Source of the DNA: an uncultured Ectothiorhodospiraceae bacterium
Lineage (GTDB): Bacteria; Pseudomonadota; Gammaproteobacteria; UBA6429; Thiohalophilaceae
Assembly (NCBI GenBank): GCA_947259425.1
Contig: CAMYMO010000288.1
Coordinates: 1 to 11,043, forward strand
Length of the DNA stretch: 11,043 nt
Direction of reading: 5' to 3'
Shown piece after piece: positions 1-6,407 of the stretch. The translations under genes were made by a program, and so were the position numbers. The notes below the pieces were generated by a model that saw nothing but the letters and a program-made list of their open reading frames with translations, searched no databases and had not been told where the DNA came from. Every line of letters starts with the position of its first letter. Position 1 is the first letter of the stretch.

Positions 1-584
1 GATTTAGGTTTTACTCTAGATGGTGGTTTGCGAGGGACTTCTTCCTTGGCGGAAAGTAAATCTTTGTCCCTGAAGCGAGCCTGTCTATCGACTGGAATTA
101 GCTGATTTTCTTTTAGGATATTGAAAATCTTTTGTTGTTTAGTTCGTCGTTCTGAAAATTCATTTTTCGATATGCCATATCCGAAAAAACCATTATTACC
201 GGGGGGCAGGATGGGGGTGCTGACCTGGCCCAGATGATCCACCTGGAAATAACCAATGACCCCTTTTAGATCCGAACTATTTGCCAGGTTGGTCAGCGGG
301 GAGCGCTGTAAAATGTTGGCTGCCGGATCACCGGCAATGTTTAAAAAACTATAATCAGAGAAGGCACGCTGTTCTTCTGCATAAATTAAATTATTAAACT
401 TGTCGTCGATGCGTGTCGCCAGCTCTTCTGCTAATTGGCGTTGCTGGTGATAAGCTTCCCATTTAATCTGATCATAAGCCTGGTAGACGAGCAGGCCTGT
501 GGGGATCAGTAGGGCAAGGAAAAAGCCTAATAGGATCAGTTTAAGTTGCTTTTCCTCGAGCTGTTTAAAGCTAAATTTTTTCAT
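1..584 (-). CDS. Membrane sensor histidine kinase, N-terminal part only (runs off the window)
   Basis: The frame is open from an ATG at 584-582 to the window edge, giving 194 residues without a stop. The ATG overlaps the TGA of the response regulator (4-bp ATGA overlap), so the two are translationally coupled. The protein starts with a basic, charged cytoplasmic segment (residues 1-15), then one strong membrane helix (about 16-34, LILLGFFLALLIPTGLLVY), then a hydrophilic region of at least 160 residues expected in the periplasm. It contains a predicted helical stretch (about 36-66) and a Gly/Pro/Asn-rich loop (about 125-140). The dimerisation/phosphoacceptor and ATPase domains would lie beyond the window, so the kinase call rests on topology plus coupling to an OmpR-type regulator. 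The signal sensed is not evident. Confidence 0.75.
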   Translation of the reverse strand, partial: MKKFSFKQLEEKQLKLILLGFFLALLIPTGLLVYQAYDQIKWEAYHQQRQLAEELATRIDDKFNNLIYAEEQRAFSDYSFLNIAGDPAANILQRSPLTNLANSSDLKGVIGYFQVDHLGQVSTPILPPGNNGFFGYGISKNEFSERRTKQQKIFNILKENQLIPVDRQARFRDKDLLSAKEEVPRKPPSRVKPK

Positions 585-1282
585 TTTACATTAAGGCGGT
601 AACCTGCCCCACGAACCGTGACTAAAAACTGTGGTTCTGATGAAGAATGTTCGATCTTACGGCGTAATTTTGCGACATGAATATCAACCGTACGTGTTTC
701 GATGTCCAGGTCTTTTGCATAACCCCAGATCTTACTTAATAATTCATCGCGAGGTATTGGACGATCGGAGTGGGTATTTAAATATTGCAAGATATCCATT
801 TCACGTCGGGTAAAACTGAGGTCTTCATTCTTACGTTTACCGTTAAGATTTTGGGTGTCGATATAAGTTTCATCATCGAGTTCGATTCGATGTTGCTGTT
901 CAATGCTAACCTTTGCACGCCGTAGTACAGCCTGGATTCGTAATACTAATTGGGCCACTGAAAAAGGTTTGGCAACATAATCGTCTGCGCCCAATGATAA
1001 ACCCTGAATTATATCGTCGTCACTGGTTTTTGCGGTTAACATTATAATCGGCTGTTCTCGATCTCCTTGGCGAATTCGATTACAAATCTCAAATCCATCC
1101 ATGCCTGGCAGCATCACGTCTAAAAGTATCAGGTCAAATTGTCCTGACTGTGCCTTTTTTAAACCCGCAGGACCTTCTTCAGCAAAATCGACGTCATAGC
1201 CATGGTAGACCAGGACATCGATTAGGCCGGTGCGGATTGCCGCTTCGTCTTCGACGACTAGGATTCGTATTTTTCTGCTCAT
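581..1282 (-). CDS. OmpR/PhoB-family two-component response regulator
   Basis: This 233-residue DNA-binding response regulator has an N-terminal receiver domain (about 5-122) and a C-terminal winged-helix effector domain (about 134-231). The receiver has all expected residues: acidic pocket E11/D12, phosphoacceptor D55 in LLLDVMLPGMDG, T83, and K105 in the AKPF motif. The effector domain has the family signatures FTRREMDIL, RTVDIHVAKLRRK and VRGAGYRL. It precedes and overlaps the sensor kinase, so the pair forms one operon, and it is divergent from the PspA-like gene. No strong Shine-Dalgarno is seen upstream of the ATG at 1282. The target genes are not known, but the divergent PspA unit and its own operon are the obvious candidates because of the 11-bp-phased repeats between them. 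Confidence 0.95.
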   Translation of the reverse strand: MSRKIRILVVEDEAAIRTGLIDVLVYHGYDVDFAEEGPAGLKKAQSGQFDLILLDVMLPGMDGFEICNRIRQGDREQPIIMLTAKTSDDDIIQGLSLGADDYVAKPFSVAQLVLRIQAVLRRAKVSIEQQHRIELDDETYIDTQNLNGKRKNEDLSFTRREMDILQYLNTHSDRPIPRDELLSKIWGYAKDLDIETRTVDIHVAKLRRKIEHSSSEPQFLVTVRGAGYRLNVK

Positions 1283-1330
1283 AATATCGTTAAGAATACC
1301 AGTTTATTAGCCCATTAGCGCTGCTGGGCA

Positions 1331-1347
1331 TGTAAAAGTTTTGTAAA
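1331..1347. promoter_or_regulatory. Candidate response-regulator operator: TGTAAA direct repeat, 11-bp period
   Basis: The 164-bp divergent region (1283-1446) contains TGTAAA at 1331-1336 and again at 1342-1347, exactly one helical turn apart. Tandem direct repeats with 11-bp phasing are the known binding mode of OmpR/PhoB-family regulators (for example the pho box), and the adjacent gene encodes such a regulator. The assignment is inference. I could not identify a convincing sigma-70 promoter pair for either direction in this region. Confidence 0.4.
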
Positions 1348-1433
1348 TATCCTCAATCCGATTTTACCTGAGGCTGTCTAAAAATCATCCTGCTTGCCGC
1401 CTAAACTTCATGGCAGAACATAAGTTTATTGAT

Positions 1434-1440
1434 AAGGAGA
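1434..1440 (+). promoter_or_regulatory. Shine-Dalgarno deciding the PspA-like start
   Basis: AAGGAGA lies 6 bases before the ATG at 1447. It excludes the in-frame TTG at 1429, which would put the Shine-Dalgarno inside the coding region. Confidence 0.85.
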
Positions 1441-1446
1441 AGTTTC

Positions 1447-1983
1447 ATGGCACTGATTAATCGTTTTTCCCGGCTGTTCCGAGCCGATTTACATGCGGTT
1501 TTGGATCGCATCGAAGAGCCCACTTTACTGTTAAAGCAGGCCGTACGTGAAATGGCGGAAGACGTCGCTGAGGATGAAAAGAACTTGAAAATTATTCGCT
1601 TTGAACAGGAACAGGGGCCAGTTTTACAAGCTGAAGTTGATGCGGCATTAAAAGAAATTCAACATGAGATCGATCTATGCCTTGATTCTAAAAATGAAAA
1701 GCTCGCTCGCTCGGTGATTAAACGAAAATTAGAACTACAACAACGAGCCAAACGTATTAAACAAAAAGCAGATGGCCTTGCGAGTGAACTGGCGAGTTTA
1801 ACCGAGCGATTAGAAACAAACCGAAATCGTCTGGCCGCCATGCAACAGAAGTTGGAAATTTTAGAAGAGGACCAGGCCAATCGATCTAATCAGTCCACTG
1901 TCTATGATGTCGATGTCAGCATCTCAGAAGATGACATAGAGGTGGCGTTACTAAGAGAAAAACAAGCGAGGAGTGGATCATGA
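1447..1983 (+). CDS. Short PspA/IM30-family protein
   Basis: The protein has 178 residues from the ATG at 1447. The N-terminus (MALINRFSRLFRADLHAVLD, followed by RIEEPTLLLKQAVREM) matches the PspA/IM30 layout: an amphipathic membrane-binding helix, then a conserved E/D-P turn and an REM motif at the start of the first coiled-coil helix. The rest is almost entirely charged coiled coil up to about residue 150, then an acidic tail. Known PspA proteins are about 220 residues, so this one is shorter and probably lacks the last helices. PspA-type proteins polymerise on the cytoplasmic face of the inner membrane and support it under stress. There is no pspF, pspB or pspC nearby. Instead the gene overlaps a multi-helix membrane protein by 4 bp and is divergent from a two-component system, which suggests a PspA branch under different control. 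Confidence 0.88.
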   Translation: MALINRFSRLFRADLHAVLDRIEEPTLLLKQAVREMAEDVAEDEKNLKIIRFEQEQGPVLQAEVDAALKEIQHEIDLCLDSKNEKLARSVIKRKLELQQRAKRIKQKADGLASELASLTERLETNRNRLAAMQQKLEILEEDQANRSNQSTVYDVDVSISEDDIEVALLREKQARSGS

Positions 1984-2579
1984 AACGGCCCGTGTTTAGT
2001 GAAGGTGTTTTAGTTGCCATTATTATTAGTTTAGCGGTGACCGTAGTATTCACGGTGATGTCTGCTTTCTTCCCAACCCGATGGTTGTTGCAGATCATGA
2101 TTGCTGGGGTGAGTTTTTTTTATGTCATGTACCTGTTAGTCAGAAGCAATGAAAAGGTAGGTAAATTAACCGTAGTAGCAGTATGGGGAGGGATCTCGAT
2201 ATTGACCTGGTTGTTTTCACCCTCGATCATAGTTACCTTATTTGTGCATATTGGACTGATATGGTTAGTCAGAGCCTTATATTTTTATACTAGTATATTG
2301 ATCGCCTTTTTTGATCTTGGTTTAACCCTGTTTGCGGTGGCCTCGGCGATTTGGACCTTATCCTACACCAACAGCTTGTTTCTGAGTGTCTGGTGTTTCT
2401 TTTTGCTGCAATCATTTTTTGTATTATTACCGTCTGATTTATCCAAGCATAGGTCTAGCCGTGATTCAAGGACTACTGACTACGCCGATGCGGTTAATAA
2501 ATCCAAACAAATGGATTCATTTGAACAAGCCCATCAATCGGCGCAAGCGGCGTTACGTCAACTTGCAGCTCAACGCTAA
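1980..2579 (+). CDS. Six-helix inner-membrane protein coupled to PspA-like gene
   Basis: This 199-residue integral membrane protein starts at an ATG overlapping the PspA stop, with a strong GAGGAG (1968-1973) inside the PspA coding end 6 bases upstream. About six hydrophobic segments can be seen, near residues 8-30, 34-53, 62-79, 80-100, 103-125 and 128-150. A hydrophilic, Ser/Gln/Ala-rich tail of about 49 residues follows and is probably cytoplasmic. I do not recognise a named family or catalytic motif. The position suggests it is the membrane partner or client of the PspA-like protein, in place of PspB/PspC, but this is inference from coupling alone. Confidence 0.8.
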   Translation: MKRPVFSEGVLVAIIISLAVTVVFTVMSAFFPTRWLLQIMIAGVSFFYVMYLLVRSNEKVGKLTVVAVWGGISILTWLFSPSIIVTLFVHIGLIWLVRALYFYTSILIAFFDLGLTLFAVASAIWTLSYTNSLFLSVWCFFLLQSFFVLLPSDLSKHRSSRDSRTTDYADAVNKSKQMDSFEQAHQSAQAALRQLAAQR

Positions 2580-2647
2580 CGTATAGGGGAAAAGAATATA
2601 TTAGTGAATACTTTCCAGTGTAGGCAGGATTCAAATATTTTAGTAAA

Positions 2648-2790
2648 ATGGAAACAAATGGCATCAGTGTCTCATTACATCTCAGTGTGGATAAATACAA
2701 CTCATTGATTATCTTTTGCTATCTGCTAACGAAGAACTTGAACTTATAAGGCTATTAGGGCATAAAGTATCGGGAGGATTTATCGTATAA
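2648..2790 (+). pseudogene. Possible frameshifted small gene (about 47 codons)
   Basis: An ATG at 2648 opens a 33-codon frame (stop 2747-2749) that begins METNGISVSLHLSVDKYNSL. From about 2701 a different frame reads LIDYLLLSANEELELIRLLG and ends in GHKVSGGFIV with TAA at 2788-2790. Joined at about 2706 they make one plausible small soluble protein with protein-like composition, whereas each frame alone looks poor past the junction. This suggests a one-base deletion or two-base insertion in a former small gene, or a sequencing error. No clear ribosome binding site is visible and no family is recognised. The rest of the 2580-2835 gap holds no other gene or clear terminator. Confidence 0.3.
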
Positions 2791-2791
2791 T
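2786..2791 (+). promoter_or_regulatory. Possible -10 element (TATAAT) upstream of the lipoprotein gene
   Basis: A perfect TATAAT lies 45 bases before the lipoprotein ATG, in a suitable position for a promoter. No good TTGACA-like box is found 16-18 bases upstream, so this is a weak call. Confidence 0.3.
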
Positions 2792-2835
2792 CCACTGAAA
2801 TATATAAAATCTATCAAAGTAGAGTAGGGACGCTT

Positions 2836-3372
2836 ATGAAAATCTCAAGATTGATTGGATTAGTATCAATACTAATTATCATAGCATCCTGTGACCGGGC
2901 GGCTGATGTCTCTGAGCCCGTTTCGTACGATAAAGCAGGTATTAACTTCCTATATCCCCAAAACTGGAAGATCACGGATGATGGTGAGCTGGACAATATT
3001 CGTTATGTTTTATTGGAAAGTCCTGGTGATGCAATATTTATCGCGCAAGTCTATTTATTAGAAGATGCGGTATCGTTAAAAGAATATGCTGATTGGTTTT
3101 CAGATGAAGCTATCAAAGAGACACCTATTTTCGAACGGACAACAGGCAATTTTATTAAAATCGAAGCCGAGATTAGTGGTGAAAACGTAGCTGGATTAAG
3201 ACAAGATTTTTCTATAAATGTATTTAAATTAGCGGTTCCTCATGTGGCGGAATACTATCGGCTTGAAAAAGACGATAAAGTGGCGTTTCTCGTTAGTCAG
3301 GCGGCGAAGGAAGATCTTAAGCATGAAGCCGAAGGATTTAATTTGCTTTTGAAATCATTTAAGATTAAATGA
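2836..3372 (+). CDS. Small lipoprotein, possibly PsbP/DcrB-like fold
   Basis: The protein has 178 residues. It begins with a lipoprotein signal peptide: MKISR, a hydrophobic stretch, and the lipobox I16-A17-S18-C19. The mature protein would start at lipidated C19 followed by D20. In enterobacteria an Asp at +2 keeps lipoproteins in the inner membrane, so it may be an inner-membrane lipoprotein facing the periplasm. The body (about 30-178) opens with VSYDKAGINFLYPQNWKI, a pattern typical of the small alpha/beta PsbP/Mog1/DcrB-like group, and ends with FNLLLKSFKIK, where such proteins also have a closing helix-strand. That family link is tentative and the function is unknown. A GGGA sequence lies about 8 bases before the ATG. 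The radical SAM gene follows after 32 bp and may be cotranscribed. Confidence 0.75.
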   Translation: MKISRLIGLVSILIIIASCDRAADVSEPVSYDKAGINFLYPQNWKITDDGELDNIRYVLLESPGDAIFIAQVYLLEDAVSLKEYADWFSDEAIKETPIFERTTGNFIKIEAEISGENVAGLRQDFSINVFKLAVPHVAEYYRLEKDDKVAFLVSQAAKEDLKHEAEGFNLLLKSFKIK

Positions 3373-3404
3373 TGCGTAATATGGATATCTCGGTAGATTA
3401 AAAC

Positions 3405-4469
3405 GTGAAATCAGTCGTACTCAAAGGTCGTGGTGCGTCTAGCAACCCGGATTGTCGTTATCAGCTGGACGTCCGCGATAGCGTCGATGATGAATGGTAT
3501 TTCGATCAGACGGCCGATAAGATTAAAACGACGGTGACACGAGATTCCAGTAAAACCATCATTACAAAAAATAATTCACCGGATGTCCCGTTTACAAACT
3601 CAGTCAATCCATATCGTGGTTGTGAGCACGGTTGTATTTATTGTTTTGCGCGTCCCACTCATGCCTATCTTGATTTATCACCAGGACTGGATTTTGAGTC
3701 AAAATTGATCATCAAGCCGGATGCGCCAAAGTTACTGGAAAAGGCTTTACGGGCAAAAAACTATCAATGCCAGCCGTTGGCATTGGGTTCAAATACTGAC
3801 CCCTATCAACCAATTGAACGTGAATATAAATTAACCCGGCAAGTATTAGAGGTCCTGGCCGAGTTTAAACATCCTGTCGCCATCATCACCAAGTCTTCGT
3901 TGATTGAACGCGATATCGATATTTTATCCGAAATGGCGAAATTGAATTTAGCGGAGGTGATGGTATCCGTGGCAACTCTGGATAAAGACATCGCCCGTAC
4001 ACTTGAACCCAGGGCAAGTAGCCCAAGCCGACGACTTAAAACGATTGAACGTTTAGCCGCAGCGAATATTCCAACCGGCGTTTTAGTTGCTCCTATGATT
4101 CCGGTACTAACCGATCCGGAATTGGAGAACATTGTTAAACGCTGTGCTGAGGCCGGTGTAAAAAAGGCAGGTTATATTTTATTGCGATTACCATTAGAAG
4201 TCGCCCCATTATTTGAGGAGTGGCTCCAAACCCATTACCCACTAAAAGCAGAACACGTGCTTACCCGGATCCGAGATACCCGAGCGGGTCAGTTATATAA
4301 CAGTGAATTTGGCTCACGTATGCGTGGAGAAGGACCCTTTGCGGCAATCATTGGCCGGCGATTTGACAAAGTCTGTAGAGGTGCGCAATTAAATACCGAG
4401 CGATTGACCCTGGATACTGATCACTTTCGCATTCCTGAACGTTTTGTTCCGCAAATGGAGCTATTTTGA
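3405..4469 (+). CDS. PA0069-family radical SAM protein (SplB-like)
   Basis: This is a 354-residue radical SAM enzyme. The cluster motif C73-x3-C77-x2-C80 lies in NPYRGCEHGCIYC and would bind a [4Fe-4S] cluster that cleaves S-adenosylmethionine. The N-terminal KGRGASSNP and the segment CFARPTHAYLDLSPGLDFES are typical of the PA0069/SplB-like group (COG1533). The TIM-barrel core is followed by a C-terminal region with RIRDTRAGQLYNSEFGSRM, also typical. The start is GTG at 3405. No in-frame ATG is available between the preceding stop and GTG, and the conserved KGRGA begins at residue 7, so GTG is well supported although the Shine-Dalgarno is weak. The substrate of the family is not known. A DNA-lyase-type role like SplB is only a distant analogy. 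Confidence 0.92.
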   Translation: MKSVVLKGRGASSNPDCRYQLDVRDSVDDEWYFDQTADKIKTTVTRDSSKTIITKNNSPDVPFTNSVNPYRGCEHGCIYCFARPTHAYLDLSPGLDFESKLIIKPDAPKLLEKALRAKNYQCQPLALGSNTDPYQPIEREYKLTRQVLEVLAEFKHPVAIITKSSLIERDIDILSEMAKLNLAEVMVSVATLDKDIARTLEPRASSPSRRLKTIERLAAANIPTGVLVAPMIPVLTDPELENIVKRCAEAGVKKAGYILLRLPLEVAPLFEEWLQTHYPLKAEHVLTRIRDTRAGQLYNSEFGSRMRGEGPFAAIIGRRFDKVCRGAQLNTERLTLDTDHFRIPERFVPQMELF

Positions 4470-4498
4470 GCTTATTTATTCTAATTAATCAGTTTAAA

Positions 4499-4627
4499 AC
4501 CCAAACTTTGCTGGGTAACGTTACTTACTTCAGGCTGGCATAGTGTATGCGTTGTCTACTATGCAGTCTGATGTTCTCCTCCTATTTATAGGAATTATGG
4601 GCGCTTACCCTTAAGCGCCCTTTTTTT
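4499..4627 (+). ncRNA. Possible small RNA or structured 3' UTR
   Basis: Four consecutive small hairpins can be read on the plus strand: ACCCA/TGGGT (4499-4516), GCATAGT/ACTATGC (4538-4564), TCCTA/TAGGA (4580-4593) and the terminator stem (4599-4620). Between the second and third is a CU-rich stretch, TTCTCCTCCT (4574-4583), complementary to ribosome binding sites. This layout resembles an RBS-targeting small RNA, either from its own promoter or released from the radical SAM gene 3' UTR. I found no convincing promoter and no known RNA family, so confidence is low. Confidence 0.25.
4599..4627 (+). terminator. Rho-independent terminator
   Basis: GGGCGCTTA (4599-4607), loop CCCT, and TAAGCGCCC (4612-4620) form a perfect 9-bp GC-rich stem followed directly by seven T (4621-4627). 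It ends the lipoprotein/radical SAM transcription unit or the candidate small RNA. Confidence 0.92.
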
Positions 4628-4637
4628 ATGTTTTAAT

Positions 4638-5348
4638 ATGTCTATGGCTAAAAACGCTCTACGAATAATTTTATTACCGGGTGTTTATGGCACTGGGCTA
4701 ATGTTTACGCCACTTGTTGACGCGATGCCAGAAGAATATGATTGTCGGATTATTTCGTATCCAATTGACAAGGTTTTATCGTATTCCGAGTTGACGAAAT
4801 ATGTTGCCGAACGAATTCCACAGGACAAACCGTTTATCATTCTTGCCGAATCGTTTTCTGGGCCAATAGCTTTAATGTTGACAGAACTATTAGGTGAAAA
4901 CCTCAAGGCGCTGATATTGGTTTGTACTTACGTAACGAATCCACATCCCTGGCTCGCTAAATTTTCTAAATTTGTGTTAAAAGATCACATTGTTGCCCGA
5001 ACACCGAGCCGGTTTATGGCCCGCTTTATGATTGCCGGATTTAAGATGAGTGATGAGATGCTGGACCTGGCATTCTCCATTCAGCGTCGGGTTTCCGCGA
5101 AAGTTTTTCGCTATCGGCTTTATGAAGCGATGGCGGTTGATGTAAGTGGAATCCTTAAACGACTAAAAATGCCGATATTGCACATGTATGCCAAAAATGA
5201 TCGGGTGATACCGCGATCCGCTCAGCGAAAGATTAAACATATTCGGCCCGATTTAAATTCCGTTGCCATCCCCGGACCCCATTATTTACTGCAGACCAAG
5301 GCAGAAGAATGTCTACGCTCTATTAAACCTTTTTTAAAATCTTTATAA
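4638..5348 (+). CDS. Alpha/beta-fold hydrolase
   Basis: The protein has 236 residues with a standard alpha/beta-hydrolase layout and no signal peptide, so it is cytoplasmic. Near the N-terminus LLPGVYGTG (12-20) gives the oxyanion-hole loop. The nucleophile elbow is A70-E-S72-F-S-G75, in which the first Gly of the usual G-x-S-x-G is Ala. The acid is probably D188 (AKNDRVIP) and the base H215 (PGPHYL). The family includes esterases, lipases and thioesterases; the substrate cannot be told. Two close in-frame ATGs (4638 and 4644) are possible starts, neither with a clear Shine-Dalgarno, and both lie just after the intrinsic terminator. The gene converges with the multicopper oxidase gene, with only 3 bp between stop codons. 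Confidence 0.88.
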   Translation: MSMAKNALRIILLPGVYGTGLMFTPLVDAMPEEYDCRIISYPIDKVLSYSELTKYVAERIPQDKPFIILAESFSGPIALMLTELLGENLKALILVCTYVTNPHPWLAKFSKFVLKDHIVARTPSRFMARFMIAGFKMSDEMLDLAFSIQRRVSAKVFRYRLYEAMAVDVSGILKRLKMPILHMYAKNDRVIPRSAQRKIKHIRPDLNSVAIPGPHYLLQTKAEECLRSIKPFLKSL

Positions 5349-5361
5349 AGATTATTTTTTT
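5338..5361. terminator. AT-rich palindrome with T-run spanning both convergent stop codons
   Basis: AATCTTTATAAAGATT (5338-5353) is a perfect 16-bp palindrome that contains the hydrolase TAA and most of the multicopper oxidase stop. On the plus strand it is followed by A and seven T (5355-5361). It may act as a weak intrinsic terminator, mainly for the hydrolase; the low GC makes this uncertain. Confidence 0.4.
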
Positions 5362-6386
5362 GGTTTGATTCGATAGCGACTCAACATGCCGGCGCTAATG
5401 TGATCGGTGACATGACAATGAAATAACCAGTTCCCTGGATTATCGGCTTGCATATCAACGCTGCGCATACTGGCAGGTAAGAGTTCAACCACATCCGTGC
5501 GGCGACCATGGTCCAATACAGTTTTGCCATGCCAATGCGCCGTATGCAGATCAACCTCAGTCCCCATACCAAGCAAGTGCCAGCGCACTCGATCACCCTC
5601 GGTCATTTCCAGGCCTTGAAGGTTACCAAAGATGTAGCCATTGATGGCATGTTTTAAGTTACCTTCTTCGAAGGCATCTGCTTCCGGTGAGTCGTGTTTG
5701 AATTTTTTTACTTTGCCAACGATCTCACGACCATTTTCGTCAAAGATCATATACATCGTGGTAAAGGCCACATCGACATCCTTGGGGCGCGGGTCTGATT
5801 TAGAGCGGGCCATGCCTTTTTTCGTAATGACAATGCTGCCAATGAGTCCGTCATAAATCTCGGTCACCGAATCAACATGTGAATGATATAACCAGACGAT
5901 GGAAGAGGGGTCGTTAGGACCTGGGGCCGCATCACGATCCGCTTCCCAGGTATAGGTAAATTTATTTCCAGCCTTAACCAGGGCACCTTCATTTTTCCAG
6001 TCGGCGCCTTCATTTTCTTCCGTATAAAAAACACCGTGCGGGTGCATACTAAGGGTTTTGTCAGCTTTATTATAAAAATGGACCTTGATGGTATCGCCTT
6101 CTTCTGCACGTATTTGCGGGCCAAGAATGCCCATCCACTTCGGTTGTTTAACTTTTTTTGTATAGCTGCCATCCGTGTATTGAATGTAACGATATTTTCG
6201 GTAAGTTAAATAATCACCCCAGACTTGCAGTCCCATTTTGGGGCGTATCAGGTTTTTACCGGTTGGAGCGTAATTCCAGGTGACTTTTTCAGCTGCTATC
6301 CAATATTCGCGGACCTGACCTGCCTGAGCCGAACTATAAACACTACTTAAGCCAAATAGGATAGTCAGTACAATTATTTTTTTCAT
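5352..6386 (-). CDS. Exported two-domain multicopper oxidase, ceruloplasmin-like
   Basis: The protein has 344 residues with a Sec signal peptide cleaved after AQA (about residue 22), so it is periplasmic. Two cupredoxin domains are visible. Domain 1 (about 25-195) has MHPHG (H115, H117) and YHSHVD (H168, H170). Domain 2 (about 200-344) has HTAHWHG (H281, H284, H286) and FHCHVTDHISAGM (H323, C324, H325, H329, M334). This gives a full trinuclear cluster set and one type-1 copper site, in domain 2 only (H281, C324, H329, axial M334), because domain 1 has Ser instead of Cys in HSH. The stretch YTDGSYTKKV...GILGPQIRAEEGDTI resembles ceruloplasmin, hephaestin and factor V/VIII A domains, which suggests ferroxidase rather than laccase activity, but that is inference. 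It is the last gene of the Fur-box operon, 21 bp after the PepSY gene. Confidence 0.92.
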   Translation of the reverse strand: MKKIIVLTILFGLSSVYSSAQAGQVREYWIAAEKVTWNYAPTGKNLIRPKMGLQVWGDYLTYRKYRYIQYTDGSYTKKVKQPKWMGILGPQIRAEEGDTIKVHFYNKADKTLSMHPHGVFYTEENEGADWKNEGALVKAGNKFTYTWEADRDAAPGPNDPSSIVWLYHSHVDSVTEIYDGLIGSIVITKKGMARSKSDPRPKDVDVAFTTMYMIFDENGREIVGKVKKFKHDSPEADAFEEGNLKHAINGYIFGNLQGLEMTEGDRVRWHLLGMGTEVDLHTAHWHGKTVLDHGRRTDVVELLPASMRSVDMQADNPGNWLFHCHVTDHISAGMLSRYRIKPKK

Positions 6387-6407
6387 AACAGAACCTGAAT
6401 AGAGTAG

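Noticed and set aside
1310..1329. GCCCA/TGGGC inverted repeat in the divergent region
   Set aside because: Only a 5-bp stem with a 10-base loop and no T-run; easily due to chance.
1412..1430. TGGCA...AAGTTT resembling a sigma-54 promoter before the PspA-like gene
   Set aside because: GG is followed 10 bases later by GT, not GC, and transcription would start almost at the ribosome binding site. No PspF gene is nearby.
1429..1446. In-frame TTG start extending the PspA-like protein by 6 residues
   Set aside because: The Shine-Dalgarno at 1434-1440 lies inside it, and the conserved N-terminus begins at the ATG at 1447.
3372..3398. Mini open frame between the lipoprotein and radical SAM genes
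   Set aside because: Only 8 codons and no ribosome binding site; possibly coincidental.
3806..4132. 108-residue antisense open frame within the radical SAM gene
   Set aside because: Antisense shadow of a well-supported gene; no ribosome binding site or domain pattern.
5864..6172. 102-residue open frame within the multicopper oxidase gene
   Set aside because: Same-strand, other-frame shadow of a gene with clear copper motifs; no protein features of its own.
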